DNA of 17,093 nucleotides from Treponema sp. Its GTDB lineage: Bacteria; Spirochaetota; Spirochaetia; Treponematales; Breznakiellaceae. Below, in pieces: positions 7,898 through 14,909 of this stretch. The position numbers were made by a program, and so were the translations under genes. The DNA lies in NCBI GenBank assembly GCA_031284105.1, contig JAITAN010000116.1, positions 1 to 17,093 of the forward strand. The letters run 5' to 3'. The notes beneath the pieces are model-generated. The model was not told where the DNA came from, made no database searches, and was given only the letters and a program-made list of their open reading frames with translations. Numbering within the stretch: the stretch's first letter is position 1; each line of letters begins with the position of its first letter.

Positions 7898-8946
7898 TGT
7901 TGGCAATACCTTTTCCTCAATGGCTTCACCCTGAAATCATTCAGGGTCTTCCTTTTCGGTGGTACAGTCTTATGTATGTGGCGGCTTTTGCAACAGCGTA
8001 TTTTCTCTACCGTAAACAGATCAAAGAGCGTAATTTCCCCATGAGCGAAGACGGACTGTACGGTCTTTTTTTCTACTGCATCATTGCCTTGCTTGTAGGA
8101 GCGCGGGTATTTGCGACTATTGTCTATGAGACAAGCGATATGTACCGCCGCGAGCCGTGGCTTATTTTTTGGCCATTCAGAAACGGGCGTTTCACCGGGC
8201 TACAAGGCATGAGCTATCATGGCGGCGCTCTCGGCGGTTTACTGGGTATCATTATCTATTCTACGCTAAAAAAGTACGATTTTCGTGAAATCGGCGATAT
8301 GTTTGCCGCGAGTATCCCGTTAGGCTATACATTCGGGCGTATCGGTAACTTTATCAACGATGAACTATGGGGAAGAATAACCACAAGTCCCATCGGCGTC
8401 ATTTTTCCTGATGCGACGGCTTATCCCTCACGCCTCGACTGGGTAAAAGAAGCCGCCGAAAAGACCGGCGTCGCTATTCCCGGTCCTGACGCGCTGGTGA
8501 ACCTGCCCCGCCACCCGTCTCAGCTTTACGAGGCATTGTTTGAAGGCGTGGTTCTATGGGTAATTATATGGCTTGTGCGGAACAAAAAGCCGTTTAAGGG
8601 TTTTCTACTTGGACTTTATTCGCTCGGCTACGGCGTCATCAGGTTTATTCTTGAGTATTTTCGTGAACCGGATATTGATCTTGGTTACCGTTTTGAGATC
8701 GTGAAAACATCTTTACCACAGGCTCTGTACCACCCGCCGCTGTCTTTTTCAACCGGACAAGTGTTTTGTATGGTGATGATAGCGGCAGGCATCGTGTGGT
8801 GGATTGTTGCCGCACGGCTGCCAGACAACAAAGCGATCAGGGTGTATTCCGGACAGCCTGCCGGTACGGTGGTCATAGACCGCGAAGCCGATAAGAAGAA
8901 ACGGCGGAAGCTGAGAAAAAAAGCGCAACGAACGCAACGGAAATAA
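7894..8946 (+). CDS. lgt: Prolipoprotein diacylglyceryl transferase
   Basis: Lgt moves a diacylglyceryl group from phosphatidylglycerol to the lipobox cysteine of prolipoproteins, the first step of bacterial lipoprotein maturation at the inner membrane. The 350-residue protein shows the PFRWYSLMY opening, SYHGGALGG with the conserved His at about 109, the Lgt signature GRIGNFINDELWGR with the essential Arg at about 149, and RHPSQLYEALFEG. Several hydrophobic segments run throughout. It is longer than E. coli Lgt (291), with an insertion around 170-205 and a Lys/Arg-rich tail (KKKRRKLRKKAQRTQRK) that is probably cytoplasmic. It overlaps the upstream gene by 4 bases; a second in-frame ATG follows at once. 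Two predicted lipoprotein substrates are encoded in the same window. Confidence 0.95.
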   Translation: MMLAIPFPQWLHPEIIQGLPFRWYSLMYVAAFATAYFLYRKQIKERNFPMSEDGLYGLFFYCIIALLVGARVFATIVYETSDMYRREPWLIFWPFRNGRFTGLQGMSYHGGALGGLLGIIIYSTLKKYDFREIGDMFAASIPLGYTFGRIGNFINDELWGRITTSPIGVIFPDATAYPSRLDWVKEAAEKTGVAIPGPDALVNLPRHPSQLYEALFEGVVLWVIIWLVRNKKPFKGFLLGLYSLGYGVIRFILEYFREPDIDLGYRFEIVKTSLPQALYHPPLSFSTGQVFCMVMIAAGIVWWIVAARLPDNKAIRVYSGQPAGTVVIDREADKKKRRKLRKKAQRTQRK

Positions 8947-9024
8947 AGCCGCCGGTTATGAAGGAAGTCCTTTGTACCGTTTCTTGTACCATTATGACGC
9001 TTCAGTCTAATATCCTTCATTCGC

Positions 9025-9053
9025 TTGTTGGGATCGTAACGGCATGGTATACT
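9025..9053 (+). promoter_or_regulatory. Extended -10 promoter for the mla operon
   Basis: TTGTTG (9025-9030) and TATACT (9048-9053) are separated by exactly 17 bases, and TGG before the -10 makes it an extended -10. The expected transcription start, 6-7 bases downstream, coincides with the mlaE ATG at 9060, so a leaderless message is predicted. Confidence 0.65.
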
Positions 9054-9059
9054 TAGTAG

Positions 9060-9833
9060 ATGGCTAAAACGTTGAATATTCCGATTATCTCCAAATTACT
9101 CTATATTCTTGGTTTTTTTGTAAGACTCTTGAAAGGTGCGGGGCGTTTTATGTTCAAGGGGCAAATATCCTTCAAGATACTCGTCATGCAGATACTCTTT
9201 ACCTTCGTGGAAGCGATGAGTATAGGGGCGTTTCTGGCTATTGGCATAGGAGGCGCGGTCATCATCATCGTTATGCCGCTTTTGGCAAGTTTCTCACAAG
9301 AACACCGCATCTATTCCGTGCTTATAACGATGATCACGCGAGAACTTGGACCTCTGCTTACCGCGTTCATCGTTATCGCGCGATCCGGTACGGCAATTGC
9401 TACGGAAATAGCCGGTATGGTAATCTCGCATGAGATCGAGGCGTACATATCTGTCGGCATTGATCCGATAGAACATTTGGGAGTGCCGCGCTTTCTCGGC
9501 GTAACCATATCGGTTTTTCTTTTGAACGTCTATTTCTCCATCTTTGGACTTGCGTTCTCTTTCATCGTTTCGATGCTCTTCAACTCCATGCCGCCTTCCA
9601 TCTATTTCAACAATTTATTACACGTTTTAACGATGTCTGACATACTCCTGACCGTGATAAAAAGTATAGCTTTTGGTATAATCATTTCTACGGTGGCTTT
9701 GTACCACGGTTTTGCGGTTGAACGGGCTAGTACCGAAGTGCCGGTAGCGGGCTTACGTGCGGTCGGTACCGCATTCGGTTGGTGTATTCTGATTGATATT
9801 TTACTATCGGCAGTTTATTACATGGCGGTGTAG
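9060..9833 (+). CDS. mlaE: MlaE-type permease of an MCE/Mla lipid ABC transporter
   Basis: This is the membrane subunit of an Mla-type ABC transporter, which moves phospholipids between inner and outer membranes together with an MCE protein. At 257 residues it has the normal family length. The diagnostic block is at about 95-145: RELGPLLTAFIVIARSGTAIATEI, then ISHEIEAYISVGIDPIEHLGVPR, which is the conserved core of this permease family. Hydrophobic segments lie near 45-80, 95-120, 150-180, 195-220 and at the C-terminus. The start at 9060 fits family length, has no Shine-Dalgarno sequence and sits directly after a strong promoter. The ATPase gene follows 19 bases after the stop. The substrate is inferred from the family. 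Confidence 0.92.
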   Translation: MAKTLNIPIISKLLYILGFFVRLLKGAGRFMFKGQISFKILVMQILFTFVEAMSIGAFLAIGIGGAVIIIVMPLLASFSQEHRIYSVLITMITRELGPLLTAFIVIARSGTAIATEIAGMVISHEIEAYISVGIDPIEHLGVPRFLGVTISVFLLNVYFSIFGLAFSFIVSMLFNSMPPSIYFNNLLHVLTMSDILLTVIKSIAFGIIISTVALYHGFAVERASTEVPVAGLRAVGTAFGWCILIDILLSAVYYMAV

Positions 9834-9852
9834 GGAAAGGATTAATAAAAAT

Positions 9853-10587
9853 ATGGAAACCGTAATAGAAATGAAAAACGTCTATTTTCAGGCTCAAAAT
9901 CAGGAAATAGTCCACGATTTCTCTTTTCAGTTTGAAAAAGGAAAAACCATCGCCCTTATAGGACCTTCGGGTAGTGGGAAGAGTACGGTGCTGAAACTTG
10001 CCGCGGGGATCTTGGTACCGGCAAGGGGGGACATCTTTTTTCAAGGACATAATATTTTCGCTATGAATAGGACGCAGAACCTCTCTTTCAGAAAGCAGGC
10101 GGCTATGGTGTTTCAAGATTCCGCGCTCTGGTCGAATCAGAGTCTATACCAAATATTGGAACTGCCGCTTAAACTACACTTTCCCCAAATGGACAAGCAG
10201 GAGCGGGATCAGCGCATGAATGACGTATTAGTGCAGGTGGGATACAGAAAGGCTCTCGATGTACGTCCCGCTCAACTTTCAATGGGCGAGCAGAAACTTA
10301 TCGCGTTTGCACGGGCTATGCTTTGCGATCCTAATCTCATCTTTCTTGATGAATGGACGGAATCATTGGATGATGCTTCCGTACAGCGCCTTGTGAATTT
10401 GGTGTGGGAACGGCAGCGGAACAACGACAGCATCATTTTTGTCAGCCATAACTACAAGGTCATTAAGCATCTTGCCGATTACATTGTGATGATTGTAGAC
10501 GGACGGTTTAGCCAGTTATTTACCAGGGAGCAAATCGCACAGGATGAAGATATGGCTCAACATATTGAGAAAAGGATAGCATTGTGA
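9853..10587 (+). CDS. mlaF: MlaF-type ATP-binding protein of the MCE transporter
   Basis: This cytoplasmic ATPase of 244 residues powers the Mla/MCE lipid transporter. Walker A GPSGSGKST is at 37-45, the Q-loop lies in AAMVFQD, the ABC signature is LSMGE at 142-146 (Met where the consensus has Gly), Walker B LIFLDEW has D166-E167, the D-loop is SLDD and the H-loop is FVSHN. I placed the start at 9853 because AAAGGA lies 11 bases before it and the protein then opens METVIEMKNV, as ABC proteins usually do; the frame can extend to 9793, but that would overlap mlaE and add 20 atypical residues. The end overlaps the next gene by 4 bases (GTGA). Confidence 0.92.
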   Translation: METVIEMKNVYFQAQNQEIVHDFSFQFEKGKTIALIGPSGSGKSTVLKLAAGILVPARGDIFFQGHNIFAMNRTQNLSFRKQAAMVFQDSALWSNQSLYQILELPLKLHFPQMDKQERDQRMNDVLVQVGYRKALDVRPAQLSMGEQKLIAFARAMLCDPNLIFLDEWTESLDDASVQRLVNLVWERQRNNDSIIFVSHNYKVIKHLADYIVMIVDGRFSQLFTREQIAQDEDMAQHIEKRIAL

Positions 10588-11618
10588 AATTTAAGATTCG
10601 TTTTGCCGATAAGATTGTAGGCGTTTTTATTATTGTCGCTATTGCGGTGCTGATCCTCGTAGTGGTTTTGATAGGCGGTAAACAGCGTTGGTTTGTGCAG
10701 GATCCTACTTATAAAACCTATTTCACAAGTGGAAATGGGCTTGGGCAGAACATGCCCGTAACCTACAAAGGGTTCACTATAGGTAATGTGAAGTCTTTTG
10801 CCCTAACCAAAAACGATGAGGTTGAAGTTTTTTTTTCCATATACAAGGAATATTCAGGGCGGGTTAAAGAAGGTTCCCTCGTTGAACTCAACGTAAGTCC
10901 TATAGGGCTTGGAAATTCGTTTGTTTTTTATCCGGGTCTTGGTGAAGATCTTCTTGTAGAAGGTTCCTCCATTCCGACCGTGTCCTCTGCTCTAGGGCAG
11001 ACCTATATTCAGCTTAACATGTCTTCGGTGCCGGAGAAAACCGATAGCATCATGAACATCCTTTCCCAAGTAGAGGAAATCACCAGAAATCTGAGTGTCG
11101 TGCTTCTTGACGTGCAGGACGCGTTTGAAGGTACGGATCAGACTTCACTGGGGCGCACGCTTGGCGGGATTGAATCTACGCTTGCCGGTGTAAGCGCCCT
11201 TCCCGCTACGCTGAATAGTACCCTTGCCGGCGTTAATAACCTGCTTGCGTCATTGCAGACCCAGTTGAACGATATACTGATCAGTCTGCCGCCGATCTTG
11301 GCTGATGTAAATGCGCTTACCGGTAAACTCAATGAGCCGGATGGACTTGTGTATTCAACGCTTGATACCGGTGGACCCATCTACACCGATCTCGTCAAGA
11401 CCCTTGATTCCATCAGCGCCATGATAAAAAATTTGGATGAGACTTCTAAACTGCTTCCCACGCAGCTTCCCGGCATCATTATGGAAGTGCGGATCGCGCT
11501 TAAAAACGTCAATGATCTGTTGATTTCCCTTGAAAACAACCCGCTCCTGAAAAAGGGTATTCCCGATAGTGTGAATACTCAGTCGAGCGGAACCAATTCG
11601 AGGGATGTGGAGTTTTAG
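10584..11618 (+). CDS. mlaD: MlaD-like MCE-domain substrate-binding protein
   Basis: This 344-residue protein is anchored in the inner membrane by one N-terminal helix (about 11-31) and exposes an MCE domain to the periplasm, where MCE proteins form hexameric rings with a central lipid channel. The domain at about 40-130 carries the expected FTSGNGLGQNMPVTYKGFTIG start and a LNVSPIGLGNSF segment. The region from about 150 to 310 looks helical, with repeated Leu-rich heptad-like stretches and SALPATLNSTLAGVNNLLAS, so it may form a needle-like coiled-coil barrel as in longer MCE proteins. Translation starts at GTG, overlapping the ATPase stop; AGGAT lies just upstream. The next gene begins immediately after the stop. 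Confidence 0.9.
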   Translation: MKFKIRFADKIVGVFIIVAIAVLILVVVLIGGKQRWFVQDPTYKTYFTSGNGLGQNMPVTYKGFTIGNVKSFALTKNDEVEVFFSIYKEYSGRVKEGSLVELNVSPIGLGNSFVFYPGLGEDLLVEGSSIPTVSSALGQTYIQLNMSSVPEKTDSIMNILSQVEEITRNLSVVLLDVQDAFEGTDQTSLGRTLGGIESTLAGVSALPATLNSTLAGVNNLLASLQTQLNDILISLPPILADVNALTGKLNEPDGLVYSTLDTGGPIYTDLVKTLDSISAMIKNLDETSKLLPTQLPGIIMEVRIALKNVNDLLISLENNPLLKKGIPDSVNTQSSGTNSRDVEF

Positions 11619-12506
11619 ATGATGAAAAAGAAAATTTTCCCCATTCTGTTATGTTTTATGCCGGCGCTGCTTTTTCTTATGTCGTGTTCCTCCGCGCCCA
11701 AGCGTCCTTCCGAGATTTTTAATACCCGCCAACTGGGAGAAAATCAGCTTGATCTGGTGAATAAGGCGGCGGATCAGGGGGACTTTGAACGGGCGCTTGG
11801 ACTGCTCACCGAAGCGAAACGGCTTGCGGTAGCCGCGGATTATTCGAGTCTTCTGGTACGGACGAAACTCGCGGAAGGCGGTCTTTTGTATAATACGGGC
11901 AAAACGGATGAGGCGAGAACCGCGTGGACCGCGGCGCTTGCGGAAGCCGAACGCTCCGGCGATGCGGAACTTGCGTCTCAAACGCGGATTTATCTGGCGC
12001 GGAACGGCTTGGTAACGGGGAACGTATCACCCGATGAGGTTATCGCACGGGTAACAAAAGAAATTGCGTCCATAAAAAAGGATACGCTTTCCATAGCTTT
12101 AGGCTGGAATGTTATTGGTTTGGCTGAAAAGGAAAAAAATAATTATGCGGACGCGGAGGCGGCTTTTATGAAAGCCGTTGGTATTCACGACAAGGCGAAT
12201 TACCTTGAACAAGCGGCCTACGACTGGTACCTCATAGCCTCGGCTCGCTCTATGGCGGGGCGGTATACTCAGGCCGTTGAAGCGCTCAATACGGCGCTTG
12301 CTTTTGACCGCCGGGCTGAGAACACATGGGGGCTTGCGTCAGATTGGCGCGCGATGGGGGATGTTTACAAGAAAGCTGGAAAAACAAACGAGGCACAGTC
12401 CGCATACGCGCGTGCAGCGGACATTTACCGGTCAATAAACAGGAGGCAGGAAGCGGAAGACACGGAGAAACGGATGCCGAACGCGGAATCCGTTTCTATT
12501 AAATAG
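11619..12506 (+). CDS. TPR-repeat lipoprotein of the mla operon
   Basis: This predicted lipoprotein has 295 residues. Residues 1-22 are a signal peptide (MMKKK, hydrophobic core) ending in the relaxed lipobox LMSC, giving a lipidated Cys23. The mature part is made of helical repeats of about 34-40 residues resembling tetratricopeptide repeats, for example YTQAVEALNTALAFDRR and TNEAQSAYARAADIYRS, spanning about 45-280. TPR proteins serve as protein-binding scaffolds. Its start directly abuts the MCE gene's stop, with GGAG upstream, so it is almost certainly part of the same operon. No MlaC-like periplasmic carrier is encoded here, so it may serve as the outer-membrane or accessory partner; that is an inference from position. 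The family as a whole is unnamed to me. Confidence 0.85.
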   Translation: MMKKKIFPILLCFMPALLFLMSCSSAPKRPSEIFNTRQLGENQLDLVNKAADQGDFERALGLLTEAKRLAVAADYSSLLVRTKLAEGGLLYNTGKTDEARTAWTAALAEAERSGDAELASQTRIYLARNGLVTGNVSPDEVIARVTKEIASIKKDTLSIALGWNVIGLAEKEKNNYADAEAAFMKAVGIHDKANYLEQAAYDWYLIASARSMAGRYTQAVEALNTALAFDRRAENTWGLASDWRAMGDVYKKAGKTNEAQSAYARAADIYRSINRRQEAEDTEKRMPNAESVSIK

Positions 12507-12553
12507 AACTTTGTATTTTTCTGATTTTTCACGTTTGTTTCAGTCTACGCGAT

Positions 12554-12578
12554 CACCTGAAGGGCGGCCCTTCAGGTG
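12554..12578. terminator. 12-bp perfect inverted repeat between convergent genes
   Basis: CACCTGAAGGGC (12554-12565) and GCCCTTCAGGTG (12567-12578) are perfect arms around a single G. It lies between the convergent mla operon and the minus-strand lipoprotein gene. There is no good T-run on either strand, so it may help terminate the minus-strand transcript or be part of a dispersed repeat; CCTGAAGG also occurs next to the GC-rich repeat near 770. Confidence 0.5.
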
Positions 12579-12587
12579 GGTTTAATA

Positions 12588-12615
12588 CCCCGCCGCAGAG
12601 CCGCGGGGATTTTTT
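12588..12615 (+). terminator. Intrinsic terminator of the mla operon
   Basis: CCCCGC (12588-12593) pairs with GCGGGG (12603-12608) around a 9-base loop and is followed by ATTTTTT on the plus strand, the classical layout of a rho-independent terminator. Its 5' half, CCCCGCCGCAGAG, matches the GC-rich dispersed repeat at 784 and the reverse copy at 16381, so a repeat copy seems to have been adopted as a terminator. Confidence 0.75.
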
Positions 12616-13297
12616 ATTTAACTTCTTTCAACGACCCTTTAATGGTAAGAATGTCGTTTACAAGGGCTACATCTAAAGCACCGGTATAGTGCCGCGTCGC
12701 ATTATTGCTGGAAACATCGGGCGTCAGAACGGCTTTAGACCAGTCAAAATCCACCATATTGCCGGATGCCTGTCCGGTCGTAGAAAATTCGGGTTTTAAG
12801 ATAAATGTGTGCTGATCCTCGGTGGTAGCAATGCCCCGGGCAACTTTGCACGCATTCGCGACATCGAGTTTACCGTTCGCGTCTGTGATGATCTCATACG
12901 CGGAATCCCGGTGAACGTAGCGGATAGTAACCTGTTTACCGTTAGCCGTTACCTTAAGGTTGTCATAGACGCGCGTACCGTCGTCCGCGACCGGATACAG
13001 GAACAGGGAACGCAAGCCGCTCGGAATAGTATATCCCGTATGCTTGGCCGCATTTTCAGGAATGTCATAGGTTACGGCTTGATCGAAACGCGTTGTCGAT
13101 TTCGCCTTACTCGCGCCGGTTGCGGCATCGAAACCATCCGTTACCGACACCCCCTTAGCGGTCCACTTGAAGTAGGAATTTGCATCCAGACCCGCAACAT
13201 TCATACGGTAATCAATATTTGCGGATTCTCCTCCGCAACTGACAAAGATCGCAGCAACAATAGCCGCAAAAAATCCAAAAGTAATATGCTTATGCAT
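12614..13297 (-). CDS. Predicted lipoprotein of unknown function
   Basis: This 227-residue secreted protein is not one I recognise. Residues 1-20 form a signal peptide with a relaxed spirochaete-style lipobox, FVSC, giving lipidated Cys21, followed by GGESANIDYR. The mature part is rich in short beta-prone segments (QVTIRYVH, HTFILKP, DILTIKGSL) and polar turns, suggesting a beta-sandwich or lipocalin-like surface domain, but no motif settles this. The start is secure: AGGAGG lies 5 bases before the ATG, and a good promoter stands just upstream. The gene is monocistronic, converges on the mla operon, and its upstream region is filled by a 21-bp-period repeat array. It may be lineage-specific. 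Confidence 0.8.
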   Translation of the reverse strand: MHKHITFGFFAAIVAAIFVSCGGESANIDYRMNVAGLDANSYFKWTAKGVSVTDGFDAATGASKAKSTTRFDQAVTYDIPENAAKHTGYTIPSGLRSLFLYPVADDGTRVYDNLKVTANGKQVTIRYVHRDSAYEIITDANGKLDVANACKVARGIATTEDQHTFILKPEFSTTGQASGNMVDFDWSKAVLTPDVSSNNATRHYTGALDVALVNDILTIKGSLKEVK

Positions 13298-13320
13298 AAG
13301 ACCTCCTAAAATATTTTCTA

Positions 13321-13349
13321 ATTATAACTCATGTTACGCATCATGTCTA
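13321..13349 (-). promoter_or_regulatory. Sigma-70-type promoter for the minus-strand lipoprotein gene
   Basis: Reading the minus strand, TAGACA (complement of 13344-13349) and a perfect TATAAT (complement of 13321-13326) are 17 bases apart. The -10 lies 13 bases before the Shine-Dalgarno complement at 13301-13307. The -35 box overlaps the first bases of the 21-bp repeat array. Confidence 0.75.
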
Positions 13350-13830
13350 GATTAATCCCGTCCATATCTTCGATAATTCACCTCCGAACAGAACTAGTTC
13401 TATTCAGATCCCCGATAATTCACCTCTAAACAGAATTAGTTCTATTCATATCCCCGATAATTCACCTCTGAACGGAATTAGTTCTATTCAGAGCCCCGAT
13501 AATTCACCTCTAAACAGAATTAGTTCTATTCATATCCCCGATAATTCACCTCTAAACGGAATTAGTTCTATTCAGATCCCCGATAATTCACCTCTGAACA
13601 GAACTAGTTCTATTTATATCGCCGATAATTCACCTCTGAACAGAATTAGTTCTATTCAGAGCCCCGATAATTCACCCCTAAACAGAATTAGTTCTATTCA
13701 TATTCCCGATAATTCACCTCTGAACAGAATTAGTTCTATTCATATCCCCGGCAATCTCCATCAGAGCCAGATTAATCTCCTTCCGAGCTAGATTAATCTC
13801 GCCCGGAACTAACCCCGCCTCTGCGGACGC
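13348..13830. repeat. 21-bp-period array organised as nine 42-bp dimers with diverged ends
   Basis: From 13369 to 13746 there are nine 42-bp units, each made of two unlike 21-bp halves: one with core GATAATTCACCTCT, the other AGAATTAGTTCTATTCA. Outside the dimers the 21-bp step continues with diverged units: one at 13348-13368 and three at 13747-13809 built around AGATTAATCTC, then a last doubtful one. In the dimers, CTGAACAGAATTAG followed by TTCTATTCAG is a near-palindrome of 24 bp in units 1, 3 and 7. There are no unique spacers, so it is not CRISPR. One plus-strand frame stays open through the array but has no start codon. The array fills the space upstream of the lipoprotein promoter. 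Confidence 0.92.
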
Positions 13831-13987
13831 CTCATGCGTAACCTGAAAGAATAAGAAAATGGTATTGTCAAGCACAAAACTTCCATACCATTTCTTGAAT
13901 ATAAAAATATCCATGCTTTACGCCCATTCCGCATAGGAAGGCGGCAAAGGGGTTGATTTTTTTTGCGATTATATTCATTGTAATCCC

Positions 13988-14797
13988 ATGAAAACCGAAT
14001 CCGATGCCTTCAAAGGCTTGTATGATATTGTCGCGCGGCTGCGCGCCCCGGACGGCTGTCCTTGGGACAGGGAGCAGACGCCCTCAACACTGAGGGGCGA
14101 TTTAATTGAAGAAACCTACGAATGCGTAGAAGCCATTGACGAACAGAAACCCGAACATATCAAGGAAGAACTCGGCGATATATTTCTGCTTGCAACCATG
14201 ATTTCCTATATGCACGAACAGGAAGGACTGTTTTCCGTTTCCGAAGTACTGGAGACGATCTCGAAAAAGCTCGTCCGGCGGCACCCGCATGTATTTGGAG
14301 ATGCAAAAGTGAACGGCAGCGGGGAAGTTCTTCAAAACTGGGCGAAAATCAAGGTTGAACAGGAAGGGCGCGCGCCGAAAGACTCGGCGCTGGATGACGT
14401 GTCAAAAGCCCTGCCGCCCCTTGATAGGGCGTATAAATTGCAGAAAAAAGCCGCAAAACTGGGCTTTGACTGGGATACGCCGGCCGGTATTCTTGCCAAA
14501 ATTCAGGAAGAGCTTGTTGAAGTTCAAGATGAATTCGGCGTGGAACGCATTGATTGCCCTGCTTTGGAAGCGGAATTGGGCGATGTGCTTTTCACGGTGA
14601 TAAATCTCTGCCGCTTTTTAAAGGTTGAGCCGTCGGTTGCGCTCCAGCGCGCAAATATCAAATTCACACATCGTTTTAAGTATATAGAAAAAAAGATGAA
14701 AGAAACCGCGCAGGAAATGAAAAAAGAAAACAGCGCGGTAATGGAAACGTTTTGGCAGGAGGCGAAAGGGGATGAGAGCGGGCAGGAGACGCGGTGA
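13988..14797 (+). CDS. mazG: Nucleoside triphosphate pyrophosphohydrolase MazG
   Basis: MazG hydrolyses nucleoside triphosphates to monophosphate and pyrophosphate, cleaning the pool of aberrant nucleotides and affecting the stringent response. At 269 residues it has the two-domain length of E. coli MazG (263). The N-terminal domain opens LRAPDGCPWDREQTPSTLR and carries the Mg-binding EExxE at 41-45 and ExxD at 61-64 (EELGDIFLL). The second domain repeats the pattern near 175-205 (IQEELVEVQDE, LEAELGDVLFTVINL) and is usually the active one. The ATG has no clear Shine-Dalgarno; the upstream 35 bases are AT-rich, but I could not fix a promoter with normal spacing. It converges on enolase. Confidence 0.95.
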   Translation: MKTESDAFKGLYDIVARLRAPDGCPWDREQTPSTLRGDLIEETYECVEAIDEQKPEHIKEELGDIFLLATMISYMHEQEGLFSVSEVLETISKKLVRRHPHVFGDAKVNGSGEVLQNWAKIKVEQEGRAPKDSALDDVSKALPPLDRAYKLQKKAAKLGFDWDTPAGILAKIQEELVEVQDEFGVERIDCPALEAELGDVLFTVINLCRFLKVEPSVALQRANIKFTHRFKYIEKKMKETAQEMKKENSAVMETFWQEAKGDESGQETR

Positions 14798-14834
14798 ACG
14801 CGCCCTACCCTTCCGCGCCTATGTCTTCAGAGAT

Positions 14835-14861
14835 GCGGGGGAACAAATCCCCCGCGCCCCC
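14835..14861. repeat. Hairpin repeat GCGGGGGA/TCCCCCGC, copy 2, between mazG and eno
   Basis: The perfect 8-bp arms surround ACAAA. The 17 bases at 14845-14861 are identical to 880-896 upstream of skp. It sits in the 112-bp gap between two convergent genes and could act as a two-way transcription barrier, although neither side has a T-run. Confidence 0.65.
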
Positions 14862-14909
14862 AGCCCTACGCTTCAAGTTGCGCTCCGGCAAGAAGCAAGT
14901 TGCCCCGCG

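Noticed and set aside
12809..13309. Plus-strand 166-residue frame
   Set aside because: It is antisense to the lipoprotein gene, which has a signal peptide, promoter and ribosome binding site.
13351..13788. Repeat protein read on the plus strand (14-residue repeat PDNSPLNRISSIHI)
   Set aside because: The frame stays open for about 145 codons because 42 is a multiple of three, but it has no ATG, GTG or TTG start, no ribosome binding site, and substitutions between units are not mainly synonymous.
13348..13830. CRISPR array
   Set aside because: The 21/42-bp units are continuous and nearly identical, with no variable spacers.
13714..13914. Minus-strand 66-residue frame
   Set aside because: It runs into the repeat array, lacks a ribosome binding site and resembles no family; its end is translated repeat.
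13950..13987. Promoter for mazG (TTGATT with TATATT or TGTAAT)
   Set aside because: Spacings of 11 or 20 bases do not fit a normal sigma-70 promoter; the region is AT-rich but no pair of boxes is convincing.
14798..14909. tRNA or small RNA gene between mazG and eno
   Set aside because: No cloverleaf arms or CCA-type end are visible; the content is the hairpin repeat and a direct repeat of CAAGTTGC.
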